DNA of 64,000 nucleotides from Planctomycetota bacterium (GTDB taxonomy: Bacteria; Planctomycetota; UBA1135; UBA2386), in assembly GCA_016794035.1 (NCBI GenBank), contig JAEUHS010000090.1:1-64000 (forward strand). Reading direction: 5' to 3'. The notes beneath the pieces are model-generated. The model worked only from the letters and a program-made list of their open reading frames with translations. It made no database searches and was not told the origin of the DNA. The position numbers and the translations under genes were made by a program. Below are positions 25,886 through 33,971 of the stretch, piece after piece (position 1 is the first letter of the stretch; each line of letters begins with the position of its first letter).

Positions 25886-26764
25886 GTGGTGCTGCGCATC
25901 GTCATCGTCGGGCCGGGTCGTGTCGGCGCCGCCCTCGCCCGTCGCCTGGCGCTCGCCGGTGTCGACGTGCTCGGCCTGGTCGGCCGCACGCCGGAGCGCA
26001 CCGCGGCCGCCGTGCAGTGGAGCGGCGCCGGCGCCGTGCTCGACTGGGCCGACCTGCCGCGCGCGCACGTGGTGGTGTTCGCGGTCGGCGATCCGGAGCT
26101 GCCGGCCGCGATCGCGACCGCGGTCGACCGCGGTGCGCATCGGCGCTGCGCGCTGTGGTTGCACACCAGCGGCCGCCACGGCCTCGACGTGTTCGACGCG
26201 GCGGCGGGGCACGGCCTGCGCCGCGGGGCCCTGCACCCGGTGGCGCCGTTCGCCGACGCGGCCAGCGGCCTGCGCGCGCTGGCCGGCGCCCCGGCGCTGT
26301 GCGAGGGCGAACCGCGCAGCGAACGACTGCTGCGGCGGCTGTGCACGTGGCTCGGCATGGTGCCGCTGATGGCATCGGGGCTCGACCGCGCGTGCTACCA
26401 CGCCGCCTGCGCGCTGGCGGCGAACGGCACGACCGCGCTGCGCGCGCTGGTCGACGCGGCGTTCGCGGCCGCCGGGCCGCTGGCGCCGGCCCAGCGACGG
26501 CTGCTGGCCGACTCGCTGATGGCCGCCGCGCTGCACGGCAGCAGCGAACGCGGCGCGGCGGCGGCGTTGTCGGGGCCGGTGCGGCGCGGCGACGACGCGA
26601 CCGTCGCCCAGCACCTCGCCGCGCTGACCACGGCGGCGCCGGCCGCGGTCGACAGCTATCGCGCCCTGATGCTGCATGCCCTCGTGCTGGCCGGGTCGCA
26701 GGGGCTCGCCGCCGATCGGGCCGCCGCGGTGCGGCGGGCGCTGGCGCCGGGGTCGGGGCGCTGA
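25886..26764 (+). CDS. Rossmann-fold / DUF2520 domain oxidoreductase-like protein
   Basis: 292 aa. The N-terminus is a dinucleotide-binding fold (IVIVGPGRVGAALARRL, about residues 4-20), and the C-terminal half (HPVAPFAD, then Ala/Leu-rich helices with SGLDRACYHAACALAANG) matches DUF2520, the helical domain of the Rossmann-like/6-phosphogluconate-dehydrogenase-like family. Such proteins are predicted NADP-dependent dehydrogenases of unknown substrate. Its stop is 2 bases from aroDE, so it is probably its operon leader. Two GTG codons (25886, 25889) are possible starts. Confidence 0.82.
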   Translation: MVLRIVIVGPGRVGAALARRLALAGVDVLGLVGRTPERTAAAVQWSGAGAVLDWADLPRAHVVVFAVGDPELPAAIATAVDRGAHRRCALWLHTSGRHGLDVFDAAAGHGLRRGALHPVAPFADAASGLRALAGAPALCEGEPRSERLLRRLCTWLGMVPLMASGLDRACYHAACALAANGTTALRALVDAAFAAAGPLAPAQRRLLADSLMAAALHGSSERGAAAALSGPVRRGDDATVAQHLAALTTAAPAAVDSYRALMLHALVLAGSQGLAADRAAAVRRALAPGSGR

Positions 26765-26766
26765 GC

Positions 26767-28269
26767 ATGGCGCTGATCGTCGCCAGCCTGCTCGCCGAGT
26801 CGCGCGAACAGGTCGCACGCGCCGCCGCGAAGGCGGCGATGGCCGGCGCCGACTGGGTCGAACTGCGCCTGGATCGCTGGCCGACCGGCGCCGACCTCGC
26901 GCCCGTGATCAGCGCGTGTCGCCTGCCGGTGCTGGTCGCCTGTCGCACGCCCGACGACGGCGGCAGCTTCCGCGGCACGCTGAACGAGCGCCGCGAGCTG
27001 TTCCAGCGCGCGCTGGTGGCCGGGGCGCAGGGTCTGGACCTCGAGGGCTGGGAGACCTGGGCGCCGCCGCCGCGCCATCGGCTCAAACTGGCCGTGCGGT
27101 CGTTCCACAGCTTCACCGGCGTGCCGAAGGAACTGGCCGAGATCCGCGACCGCCTGCACCAGCGGCCGGGCACGACCGCCAAGATCGTGGTGACCGCGCA
27201 CGACCTCGCCGACGCGGCGCCGGTGCTCGAGTTGCTCGCGCACACCGACCAGCAGGTGCAGCCGACGGCGGCGTTCGCGATGGGGCGCACCGCCTGGCCG
27301 GTGCGACTGCTCGCCTGCACGATGGGTGCGCCGCTGGTCTACGGCAGCGTCGAGCCGGGCAGCGAGACGGCGCCGGGCCAGGTGCCGGTCGCGCTGCTGG
27401 CAGGGCTGTACCGCGCCCGCGACCTCGGCCCGGGCACGTCGGTGTCGGGCCTGCTCGGCAACCCGGCGCTGTCGTCGCTGGGGCCCTGGCTGCACAACCG
27501 TGCGTTCCGGCGACTCGGCGTCGATGCGGTCTACCTGCCGTTCGAGACCTCGCGACCCGAAGCGGTCCTGGCGATGCTGCCGCGCCACCAGCTGCGCGGA
27601 CTGTCGGTGACCGCGCCGTGGAAGGCGACGATGGCCGCGGCCTGCCAGCGGCTCGATCGCGACGCGCAGGCCACCGGCGTCGTCAACACCCTGGTGGCCG
27701 AGCCGAACGGCGACCTGGTCGGGCACAACACCGACGTCGCCGGGGTCGAGGCGGCGCTGCAGCGCGCCGGCGTCGGCGCCGGCGAAGGTCGCCCCGCGGT
27801 CGTGCTGGGCACCGGCGGCGCGGCACGCGCCGGGGCCTGGGCGCTGCTGCGCATGGGCTTCGCCGTGACGATGCTGGGCCGCTCGCTCGAGCCGGCGCGC
27901 GCGTTCGCGCAGCAGCACGGCATCCGGCTGGGCGGGTTGCAGGCGCGCGTCATCGACGAGATCGGCCCCGCCGTGGTGGTGCACGCGACGCCGGTCGGCG
28001 GCATCGACCGGGATCCCGAGCAACGACTGCTGCCGGACTATCAGCCGACCGCCGGCACCGTCGTCCTGGACATGGTCTACCAGCCGCAGCGCACCCGCCT
28101 GCTGCGAGACGCCGATGCGGCTGGCGCCGTGGCCGTGTCGGGCGTCGAGATGTTCCTCGCCCAGGCCGCCGCGCAGGTGCAGCTGTTGACCGGCGCCCGG
28201 ATCGAGGTCGAGTCGCTGCGGGCGTTCCTGGCCGGCACTGCAGTTGCGCCTCCGGCCTCCCTCCCGTAG
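26767..28269 (+). CDS. aroDE: Bifunctional 3-dehydroquinate dehydratase (type I) / shikimate dehydrogenase
   Basis: 500 aa. Residues ~1-215 are a type I DHQ dehydratase: ELRLDRW near 32-38, the catalytic His in RSFHSF (His114) and the Schiff-base Lys in TAKIVV (Lys139). Residues ~222-500 are shikimate dehydrogenase: GNPALSSLGPWLHN, the catalytic Lys in TAPWK (Lys285), the GHNTD Asp322 and the NADP loop LGTGGAARA. The family's usual His-Ser in the shikimate-binding loop is altered here. Together the domains perform steps 3 and 4 of the shikimate pathway, as in plants and Chlamydia. No other aro gene is in the window. Confidence 0.94.
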   Translation: MALIVASLLAESREQVARAAAKAAMAGADWVELRLDRWPTGADLAPVISACRLPVLVACRTPDDGGSFRGTLNERRELFQRALVAGAQGLDLEGWETWAPPPRHRLKLAVRSFHSFTGVPKELAEIRDRLHQRPGTTAKIVVTAHDLADAAPVLELLAHTDQQVQPTAAFAMGRTAWPVRLLACTMGAPLVYGSVEPGSETAPGQVPVALLAGLYRARDLGPGTSVSGLLGNPALSSLGPWLHNRAFRRLGVDAVYLPFETSRPEAVLAMLPRHQLRGLSVTAPWKATMAAACQRLDRDAQATGVVNTLVAEPNGDLVGHNTDVAGVEAALQRAGVGAGEGRPAVVLGTGGAARAGAWALLRMGFAVTMLGRSLEPARAFAQQHGIRLGGLQARVIDEIGPAVVVHATPVGGIDRDPEQRLLPDYQPTAGTVVLDMVYQPQRTRLLRDADAAGAVAVSGVEMFLAQAAAQVQLLTGARIEVESLRAFLAGTAVAPPASLP

Positions 28270-28278
28270 ACCGATGGC

Positions 28279-29922
28279 GTGAGACGACTCGCCGCGATCG
28301 CCCCTGCCCTGCTGTTGTCGTGCGCCTGGCTGTCCGGCCAGACCGCCGCGGCGACCGCCGACTTCCAATCCGGCGGCGTGACGGTCGACGGCCAGCGCTA
28401 CGGCTACCGGTTGCTGGCGCCGCTGCCGCAGTGGCGTCACGTGCCGCAGCCGCTGGTGGTGTTCCTGCACGGCGCCGGCGAGCGGGGGTCGGAGAACGAG
28501 CGCCAGCTGGCCTGGCTGCCCGAGCAGCTCGCGCAACCCGCCTGGCGCGACCGCCAGCCGTGCTGGGTGCTGTGCGTGCAATGCCCGTTCGGCGAGACCT
28601 GGGCCGACGTGCCGTGGACCGACGTCGCGTCGCACGCGATGCAGCCGCAACCGACGCGCGCGCTGCGGGCGGTGTCGATGGCGATGGACAGCGTGCTCGC
28701 GCGCCCCGGCGTCGATGCGGCGCGCGTCTACCTGGTCGGCCTGTCGATGGGCGGCTTCGGCGCGTTCGACCTCGCCGCGCGACAGCCGGAACGGTTCGCC
28801 GCGCTGCTGGCGATCTGCGGCGGCGGGGATCCGGCGATGGCATCGCGATTGCTCGGTCTGCCGATCACCGTCTACCACGGCACCGCCGACGACGTCGTGC
28901 CGGTGCAGCGTTCGCGGGTGATGGTCGCCGCGCTGCGCGAGGCCGGCGCGCTGGTGCGTTTCCACGAGCTGATGGGCGTCAAGCACGACGCTTGGCGCGC
29001 CGCGTTCGGCAACGGCGGCGCGCTCGACTGGCTGTTCGCGCAGGACCAACGGCAGCAGGCGCGCGGCGACAGCGCGCGACCACCGCTGATTCCGGCGGCC
29101 GACGCGATGGTGCTGGTCGGCGGCACCTTCCAGCTGGCCCCGGCCGCGCGCTGCATCGCGGCGGGGGACGCGCTGACCGCGGCGCGTGTGCTGCTCGATG
29201 CGCTCGCCTCGGCCATGCCGGTGCGACCGGGTCTGGTCGCGTCCGGCCCGGCGCGGGCCGGCGACCTCGTGTTCGAACTCGACCCGAACCTGCGCGCGCT
29301 CTACGAACTCGACGTCGGCGCGACCATGCGCGTGCGCGCCGCGAACGCCGACGGCTTGCTGCGCGGTGCCGCCGCCGCCTGGCAGGCGCTGCACGCGGCA
29401 CCCGACCTGCGCTGCCCGCGGGGCCGGTTCGTGCGGACGCAGCCGATCGACAGCGGCACGGTGGTGCTCGGCGCCAGCGCGGCGCCATGGTCGGCCGAGC
29501 ACCTGCGCCAGGCGGTGCGGCTGTGCTGGCTGTACGGCGCCACCGCGCTGGCCGGCGAGGGCCTCGAGCGTCTGTGGTGGCTCGATGCCAACGGCCGCGA
29601 ACGGCTGCGGGCCGAAGCCGACAACCACGGCGTGCGGCTGGTCGGACCCGATGCCGCGACCCAGGCGGTCGCGGCGGTCGTGTTCGACGGCCGGCGCCTG
29701 GCGGCCGAGGGCGTCGACGTCGCGAGCCTGCTGCGGCGGCCCGTGCCGGCCAACGGCGGGGCGCTGCGCTACGTCGTGCACGTGCCGCCGGCCGAACCGC
29801 CGGCCGCACTGGACCGCCTGCGCGTGCAACTGCCGGCCGCGGCGGAGCGCATCGACCGGGCCGGACGCAGCGTGCACGTCGGCGGTTTCCTGACCCGGCT
29901 CGGGCAGCTGCTGCGGCAATGA
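28279..29922 (+). CDS. Exported alpha/beta-hydrolase (esterase/peptidase-like) with extra C-terminal domain
   Basis: 547 aa with a signal peptide (ending near SGQTAA). Residues ~30-255 are an alpha/beta hydrolase: VVFLHGAGERGSEN (oxyanion), the nucleophile elbow GLSMGGFG, a DDVVP acid and a KHDAW His, as in the PHB-depolymerase/predicted-peptidase group common in planctomycetes. Residues ~270-547 form a separate region starting LIPAADAMVLVGGTFQL, which resembles the N-terminal alpha/beta domain of GH20 hexosaminidases; no GH20 catalytic barrel with an Asp-Glu pair is recognised after it. Role probably extracellular ester or peptide hydrolysis on a glycan. The GTG start follows aroDE by 9 bases. 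Confidence 0.82.
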   Translation: MRRLAAIAPALLLSCAWLSGQTAAATADFQSGGVTVDGQRYGYRLLAPLPQWRHVPQPLVVFLHGAGERGSENERQLAWLPEQLAQPAWRDRQPCWVLCVQCPFGETWADVPWTDVASHAMQPQPTRALRAVSMAMDSVLARPGVDAARVYLVGLSMGGFGAFDLAARQPERFAALLAICGGGDPAMASRLLGLPITVYHGTADDVVPVQRSRVMVAALREAGALVRFHELMGVKHDAWRAAFGNGGALDWLFAQDQRQQARGDSARPPLIPAADAMVLVGGTFQLAPAARCIAAGDALTAARVLLDALASAMPVRPGLVASGPARAGDLVFELDPNLRALYELDVGATMRVRAANADGLLRGAAAAWQALHAAPDLRCPRGRFVRTQPIDSGTVVLGASAAPWSAEHLRQAVRLCWLYGATALAGEGLERLWWLDANGRERLRAEADNHGVRLVGPDAATQAVAAVVFDGRRLAAEGVDVASLLRRPVPANGGALRYVVHVPPAEPPAALDRLRVQLPAAAERIDRAGRSVHVGGFLTRLGQLLRQ

Positions 29923-29935
29923 CCGCGCCTCCGGC

Positions 29936-29941
29936 TATCCT
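29936..29941 (+). promoter_or_regulatory. Candidate -10 element (TATCCT) for the ECF sigma-kinase operon
   Basis: TATCCT ends 9 bases before the ATG at 29951, with no Shine-Dalgarno sequence between. It overlaps the 28-base gap after the esterase gene. Confidence 0.5.
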
Positions 29942-29950
29942 CCGTCGCGG

Positions 29951-30544
29951 ATGGATCTGACCGACGACGAACTCGAGCAGCGGCTGCGCGCCGGCGACGA
30001 CACGGTGCTGGCGACGCTGCTCGAGCGCCACCGCGAACGGCTGCAGCGCATGGTCCACTTCCGGCTCGACGCGCGCCTGGTCGGCCGCATCGACGCCGAG
30101 GACGTGGTGCAGGAGGCCTACCTCGACGCCGAGAAGCGGCTGTCCGCCTACCGCGGCGACGACAAGCCGTTCCTGGTCTGGATCCGGCTGATCACGCAGC
30201 AGACGATGATCGACGTGCATCGCAAGCACCTCGGCGCCGCGATGCGCAACGCGGGCCGGGAGATCAAGGCGCCGGCCAGCGGCACGCTGTCGGGGTTCTT
30301 CGTCGCGCACGTGACCTCGCCGAGCAACGCGGCGATGCGCGAGGAGCTGCGGGTGCACGTCGAGACCGCGCTCGAGAACATGGACGAGATCGACCGCGAG
30401 GTGCTGCTGCTGCGCCACTTCGAGGAGCTCAGCAACAAGGAGGCGGCGGCCGTGCTCGGCATCCAGGAGAACGCCGCCAGCAACCGCTACGTGCGCGCGC
30501 TCGGCCGGCTCAAGGGATTGCTCGGCGAACTGGGCACGCCATGA
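29951..30544 (+). CDS. ECF-type RNA polymerase sigma factor
   Basis: 197 aa. Sigma region 2 is seen in VGRIDAEDVVQEAYLDA and region 4 in LSNKEAAAVLGIQENAASNRYVRAL, the helix-turn-helix. The spacing between regions (~70 residues with an SGTLSGFF segment) resembles the ECF groups expanded in planctomycetes. It would direct polymerase to a specific promoter set. Its stop is fused by ATGA overlap to a Ser/Thr kinase gene, which is the usual partner arrangement for sigma factors controlled by phosphorylation rather than an anti-sigma factor. No anti-sigma gene is adjacent. Confidence 0.94.
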   Translation: MDLTDDELEQRLRAGDDTVLATLLERHRERLQRMVHFRLDARLVGRIDAEDVVQEAYLDAEKRLSAYRGDDKPFLVWIRLITQQTMIDVHRKHLGAAMRNAGREIKAPASGTLSGFFVAHVTSPSNAAMREELRVHVETALENMDEIDREVLLLRHFEELSNKEAAAVLGIQENAASNRYVRALGRLKGLLGELGTP

Positions 30545-33312
30545 CCGGCGCGGAGCAGCCAGCGGATCGCGATCCGGTCGACCTGCTGGTCGAGCAGTTC
30601 CTCGCCGAGCACCGCGGCGGCGCCGCCGTCGACGTCGAGACGTTCGCCGCCGCACACCCCGAGCACGCCGCTGCGCTGCGCGAACTGCTGCCGACGCTGG
30701 TCGCCCTCGAGCAGGTCCGGCGCGACCGCGCGACCTCGACCGGCAGCGGGAAGCGGCGGCTGGCGATGCCGACGCTGGAGCGGCTCGGCGACTTCCGCAT
30801 CGTGCGCGAGGTCGGCCGCGGCGGCATGGGCGTGGTGTTCGAGGCGGTGCAGGAGTCGCTCGATCGCCACGTCGCCCTCAAGGTGCTGCCGCAGGCGTCG
30901 CTGTTGTCCGGCACGCAACTGCGCCGCTTCCAGCGCGAGGCGCGCGTCGCTGCGCAGCTGCACCACAGCCACATCGTGCCGGTGTTCGGCAGCGGCCAGA
31001 GCGACGGCTTCCACTGGTACGCGATGCAGTTCATCGACGGCCAGAGCCTCGACCACTGGCGCCACCAGCACGCCGAGACTCCGCCCGCCGATGCGGCCGC
31101 CTGGCGCGAGCGGGCGCGCTTCGTCGCCCGTATCGGCGCCGAGGCCGCGAGCGCTCTGCAGTACGCGCACGAGCAGGGCACCCTGCACCGCGACATCAAG
31201 CCCGCCAACCTGCTGCTGGCACACGGCGACCACGTCTGGGTCACCGACTTCGGACTGGCCAAGGCGCTCGAGGCCGAGGGGCTGACGCACTCCTCGGACC
31301 TGCTCGGCACGCTGCAGTACATGGCGCCGGAGCAGTTCGCCGGCCACTACGACGCGCAGAGCGAGGTCTACGCGCTCGGCGTCACGCTGTACGAACTGCT
31401 GGCGCTGCGGGCCGCGTTCGCCGGCCGCACGCGCAGCGAGCTGATGCAGCAGATCCGCACGCTCCGGCCGACGCCGCTGCGCCGCTGCTGTCCGGACCTG
31501 GCCGAGGACCTGATCGTGATCGTCGAGCGGGCGATGGCGCGCGATCCGCGCGACCGCTACCGCGACGCGGCCGCGCTGCAGCAGGACCTGCAGGCGTTCC
31601 TCGACGACCGGCCGATCGCCGCACGGCGCCACAACGCGGCCCAGCTGCTGCTGCGCTGGTGTCGCCGCAACCGCACGGTCGCCGCGCTGGCGGCGTGCAC
31701 GGTGCTGGCCGTGGTCGCCGCGGGCGTGACCGGCTGGGTCGCCTACGGCATCACCGTCGACGCGCTGGCGCAGGCGAAGGTCTCGGCGCAGGCAGCCGAC
31801 GACCGCGCGCGCGAGGTCGAGGTCGCGCTGGCCCAGGCGCGCCGTTCGGCGGCCGTCGCGGCGGAACAGAGCGAACTGGTGGCCAGCAACCTGAAGCTGA
31901 CGCTCGCGGCCTTCGGCGAGCTGTTCGACGCGCTGGTCGGCCGGGACCCGGCGCTGGCGGTCGACGAGGATCCCGACACCGGCGAACAGACGGTCGTCGC
32001 GCGCACGGTCGTCGAGCCGCGCGACGTCGAGCTGCTGCAGGAGATGCTGCAGTTCTACGATCGCTTCGCGACCGCGAACGAGAGCAGCCAGTCGCTGCGC
32101 TTCGAGACCGCGCGCGCCCACCGGCGCGTCGGCGCGATCCAGGCCCGGCTCGGCAATCTGGACGCGGCGGCGACCAGCTACCTGGAAGCGCTGTCGCGGT
32201 TCCTGCTGGTCGAGGATCGGGACGTGCGGCGCGAGCTGGCCGGGGTGCACGTCGACTATGGCCAGATCGAACAGCGGCGGGGCCGGCCCGGCGAGGCCGT
32301 GCAGCGCTTCCGCGTGGCGCTGGACCTGCTCGGCGCCGACGACGTCGCCGACAACCGATCGCTGCGGTTCGAGCGCGCGCAGGCCCATTTCCTGATCGCC
32401 CGTCGGCCCGGTCCGGGCCCCGCCGGCGGTCCGAACGCACGCGCGGGGGCGGAGCGGCCCGGCGGCGAACGACCGGGCGGCGAGCGACCCGGGGACCGCG
32501 TGCGCGCGGAGGCGCAGCAGGAGTTGTCGGCGGCACAGGCGATCCTCGCCGACCTGCTGCGCGAGGAGCCGCAGAATCCCGAGTTCCGGGCCTTGCAGGC
32601 CCGCTGCCTGCTCGAGTCCGGCCGCCGCAGCGGGCGCGGCGAGGCCGACCGGCAGGCGGCGATCACGATCTTCCGGCAGCTCGTCGCCGAGCATCCGCAG
32701 GCCGAGCAGTTCACCTACGAATTGTGCGAGGCGCTGTGGTCCGACGGGCGACCGTTCGCGCCCGACGACCCCAGCGCGATCGCGACCGCGATCGAGCGCC
32801 TGGGCGAAGCGGCCGAGCACGCGGAGCGCCTCGTGGCGCAGCAGCCGAACGTGCTCGAGTACCGCGGGCTGCGGGCCCGGGTCGCTTCGAGTCTGGGTCG
32901 CCAGCTGCTGCGCGCCGCCGCCGCGAACCCCGACCGGGCCGAGGTGTTGCGGCACGAGGCCGAACTCGAACTGCGGGCGGCGATGGCGATCGAGGACGCG
33001 CTGGCGGCCGACGACAAGGTCGTCGACCTGCGCCTGGCCCTGGCCGCGATCGGCACGCGCTCGGCGCTGACGCTGCTGCTGTTGGACACCGGCCGGGTCG
33101 ACGCCGCGCGCGCCGAGGCGGAGACCCTGTTCGGCGCCCTGCGACGACTGGCGGCCGGCACCGACGGACGCCGGCGGCTGCGCGGCGAGCAACTCGACGA
33201 AGCCGAACTCGTCGCCCGGCGGCTGGCACGTTCCGACCTCGCCGGCGAACTGCGGCGACTGCGCGACCGCCTGCCGCCGGAGCCCGAGGGCCCGCCGCCG
33301 CGCCGGCGCTGA
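30541..33312 (+). CDS. Membrane-anchored Ser/Thr protein kinase with C-terminal repeat region
   Basis: 923 aa. A helical N-terminal segment (~1-80) precedes the kinase domain (~85-360): glycine loop VGRGGMGVVF, Lys114 in VALK, HRD at 217-219, DFG at 236-238 and APE at 262-264, all intact. One membrane span follows at ~379-402, then a long helical, TPR-like external region to the end. Within it, about 32455-32500 encodes a degenerate ERPGG repeat. The ATG lies in an ATGA overlap with the sigma-factor stop, so kinase and sigma factor are made in a fixed ratio. Likely a sensor kinase acting on the sigma factor. Confidence 0.94.
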   Translation: MTGAEQPADRDPVDLLVEQFLAEHRGGAAVDVETFAAAHPEHAAALRELLPTLVALEQVRRDRATSTGSGKRRLAMPTLERLGDFRIVREVGRGGMGVVFEAVQESLDRHVALKVLPQASLLSGTQLRRFQREARVAAQLHHSHIVPVFGSGQSDGFHWYAMQFIDGQSLDHWRHQHAETPPADAAAWRERARFVARIGAEAASALQYAHEQGTLHRDIKPANLLLAHGDHVWVTDFGLAKALEAEGLTHSSDLLGTLQYMAPEQFAGHYDAQSEVYALGVTLYELLALRAAFAGRTRSELMQQIRTLRPTPLRRCCPDLAEDLIVIVERAMARDPRDRYRDAAALQQDLQAFLDDRPIAARRHNAAQLLLRWCRRNRTVAALAACTVLAVVAAGVTGWVAYGITVDALAQAKVSAQAADDRAREVEVALAQARRSAAVAAEQSELVASNLKLTLAAFGELFDALVGRDPALAVDEDPDTGEQTVVARTVVEPRDVELLQEMLQFYDRFATANESSQSLRFETARAHRRVGAIQARLGNLDAAATSYLEALSRFLLVEDRDVRRELAGVHVDYGQIEQRRGRPGEAVQRFRVALDLLGADDVADNRSLRFERAQAHFLIARRPGPGPAGGPNARAGAERPGGERPGGERPGDRVRAEAQQELSAAQAILADLLREEPQNPEFRALQARCLLESGRRSGRGEADRQAAITIFRQLVAEHPQAEQFTYELCEALWSDGRPFAPDDPSAIATAIERLGEAAEHAERLVAQQPNVLEYRGLRARVASSLGRQLLRAAAANPDRAEVLRHEAELELRAAMAIEDALAADDKVVDLRLALAAIGTRSALTLLLLDTGRVDAARAEAETLFGALRRLAAGTDGRRRLRGEQLDEAELVARRLARSDLAGELRRLRDRLPPEPEGPPPRRR

Positions 33313-33324
33313 TGCCCGCCGGCA

Positions 33325-33948
33325 CTACCGCGTCGGTGCCGACAGGATCCAGCGCTCGTCGTCGAAGCTGCGGTAGAACGCCTCGGTCGCGACGCCGGTC
33401 GCGCGGCGGTGGCTGCGGCCGGGCTGCGGCCGGCGCGAGCCGAGCCCGACGTAGCCGGCGCTGAGGTTGCGCGTGTAGGCCGGCGGCGCGTCGTCGCAGT
33501 AGAGGAACGCGCTGTGGCCCGGGCCGGCGACGCCCAGCGGCCAGGCCAGGGCCTCGTAGGCCGGCTCGCTGTCGCGCCCGACGATCGCCGTCGGGTCCGG
33601 CGGCGAGGCCGCGAGGTGGAACGCGTAGTGCTTGTTGCGCAGGGTCAGCAGCGTGCCGGGCAGCGGCGGCGTCACCACCTCGAGGTCGTTGAGGAAGACG
33701 CCGTCCCGCAGCGCCAGGCAGTAGAAGCGGGCCAGCACGACCTCGATCGCGTCGGCATCGAGCCGGCCTGCCCATTCGTTGCTGGCCCCGAGCAGGCGTT
33801 CGGCGATGCTGTCGGCGCGCTGCTCGACGCGCGCGGTGCGCTCGGCGGTCAGGAACGGCACCCAGATGCTGCCGGCCAGCATCAACACGCCGATCGCCGT
33901 GTACCACCCGGCTGGTGTGCCGATGCCACGCCGCCGCCAATTCTGCAT
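33325..33948 (-). CDS. Membrane-anchored hypothetical protein
   Basis: 207 aa. One N-terminal hydrophobic segment (about residues 14-34) anchors an otherwise soluble domain with no recognisable catalytic motif. The C-terminal part (GPGHSAFLYCDDAPPAYTRN and the following lines) has the look of short pilin-like or DUF2950-like exported domains, but I cannot name the family. The ATG at 33948 has a CATACT element 7 bases upstream, overlapping the promoter of the divergent cca gene. Confidence 0.72.
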   Translation of the reverse strand: MQNWRRRGIGTPAGWYTAIGVLMLAGSIWVPFLTAERTARVEQRADSIAERLLGASNEWAGRLDADAIEVVLARFYCLALRDGVFLNDLEVVTPPLPGTLLTLRNKHYAFHLAASPPDPTAIVGRDSEPAYEALAWPLGVAGPGHSAFLYCDDAPPAYTRNLSAGYVGLGSRRPQPGRSHRRATGVATEAFYRSFDDERWILSAPTR

Positions 33949-33955
33949 GCGGCGC

Positions 33956-33961
33956 AGTATG
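33956..33961 (-). promoter_or_regulatory. Candidate -10 element (CATACT), minus-strand
   Basis: Seven bases before the ATG at 33948; shares four bases with the plus-strand TATGGT element of cca. Confidence 0.4.
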
Positions 33962-33963
33962 GT
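33958..33963 (+). promoter_or_regulatory. Candidate -10 element (TATGGT) for cca
   Basis: Eight bases before the ATG at 33972; same hexamer and spacing as upstream of the GH172-like gene at 4323. Confidence 0.5.
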
Positions 33964-33971
33964 GCGGCACG

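Noticed and set aside
26676..29960. Very long open frames on both strands across aroDE and the esterase
   Set aside because: Both are compositional shadows; only the plus frames with complete AroDE and hydrolase motifs are real.
32455..32500. ERPGG repeat in the kinase gene as a possible repeat-expansion element
   Set aside because: It consists of only about three imperfect units inside a linker and is explained by low-complexity coding.
33915..33971. Upstream extension of cca
   Set aside because: It would run through the divergent promoter region and adds Cys/Ala-rich residues unlike the family.
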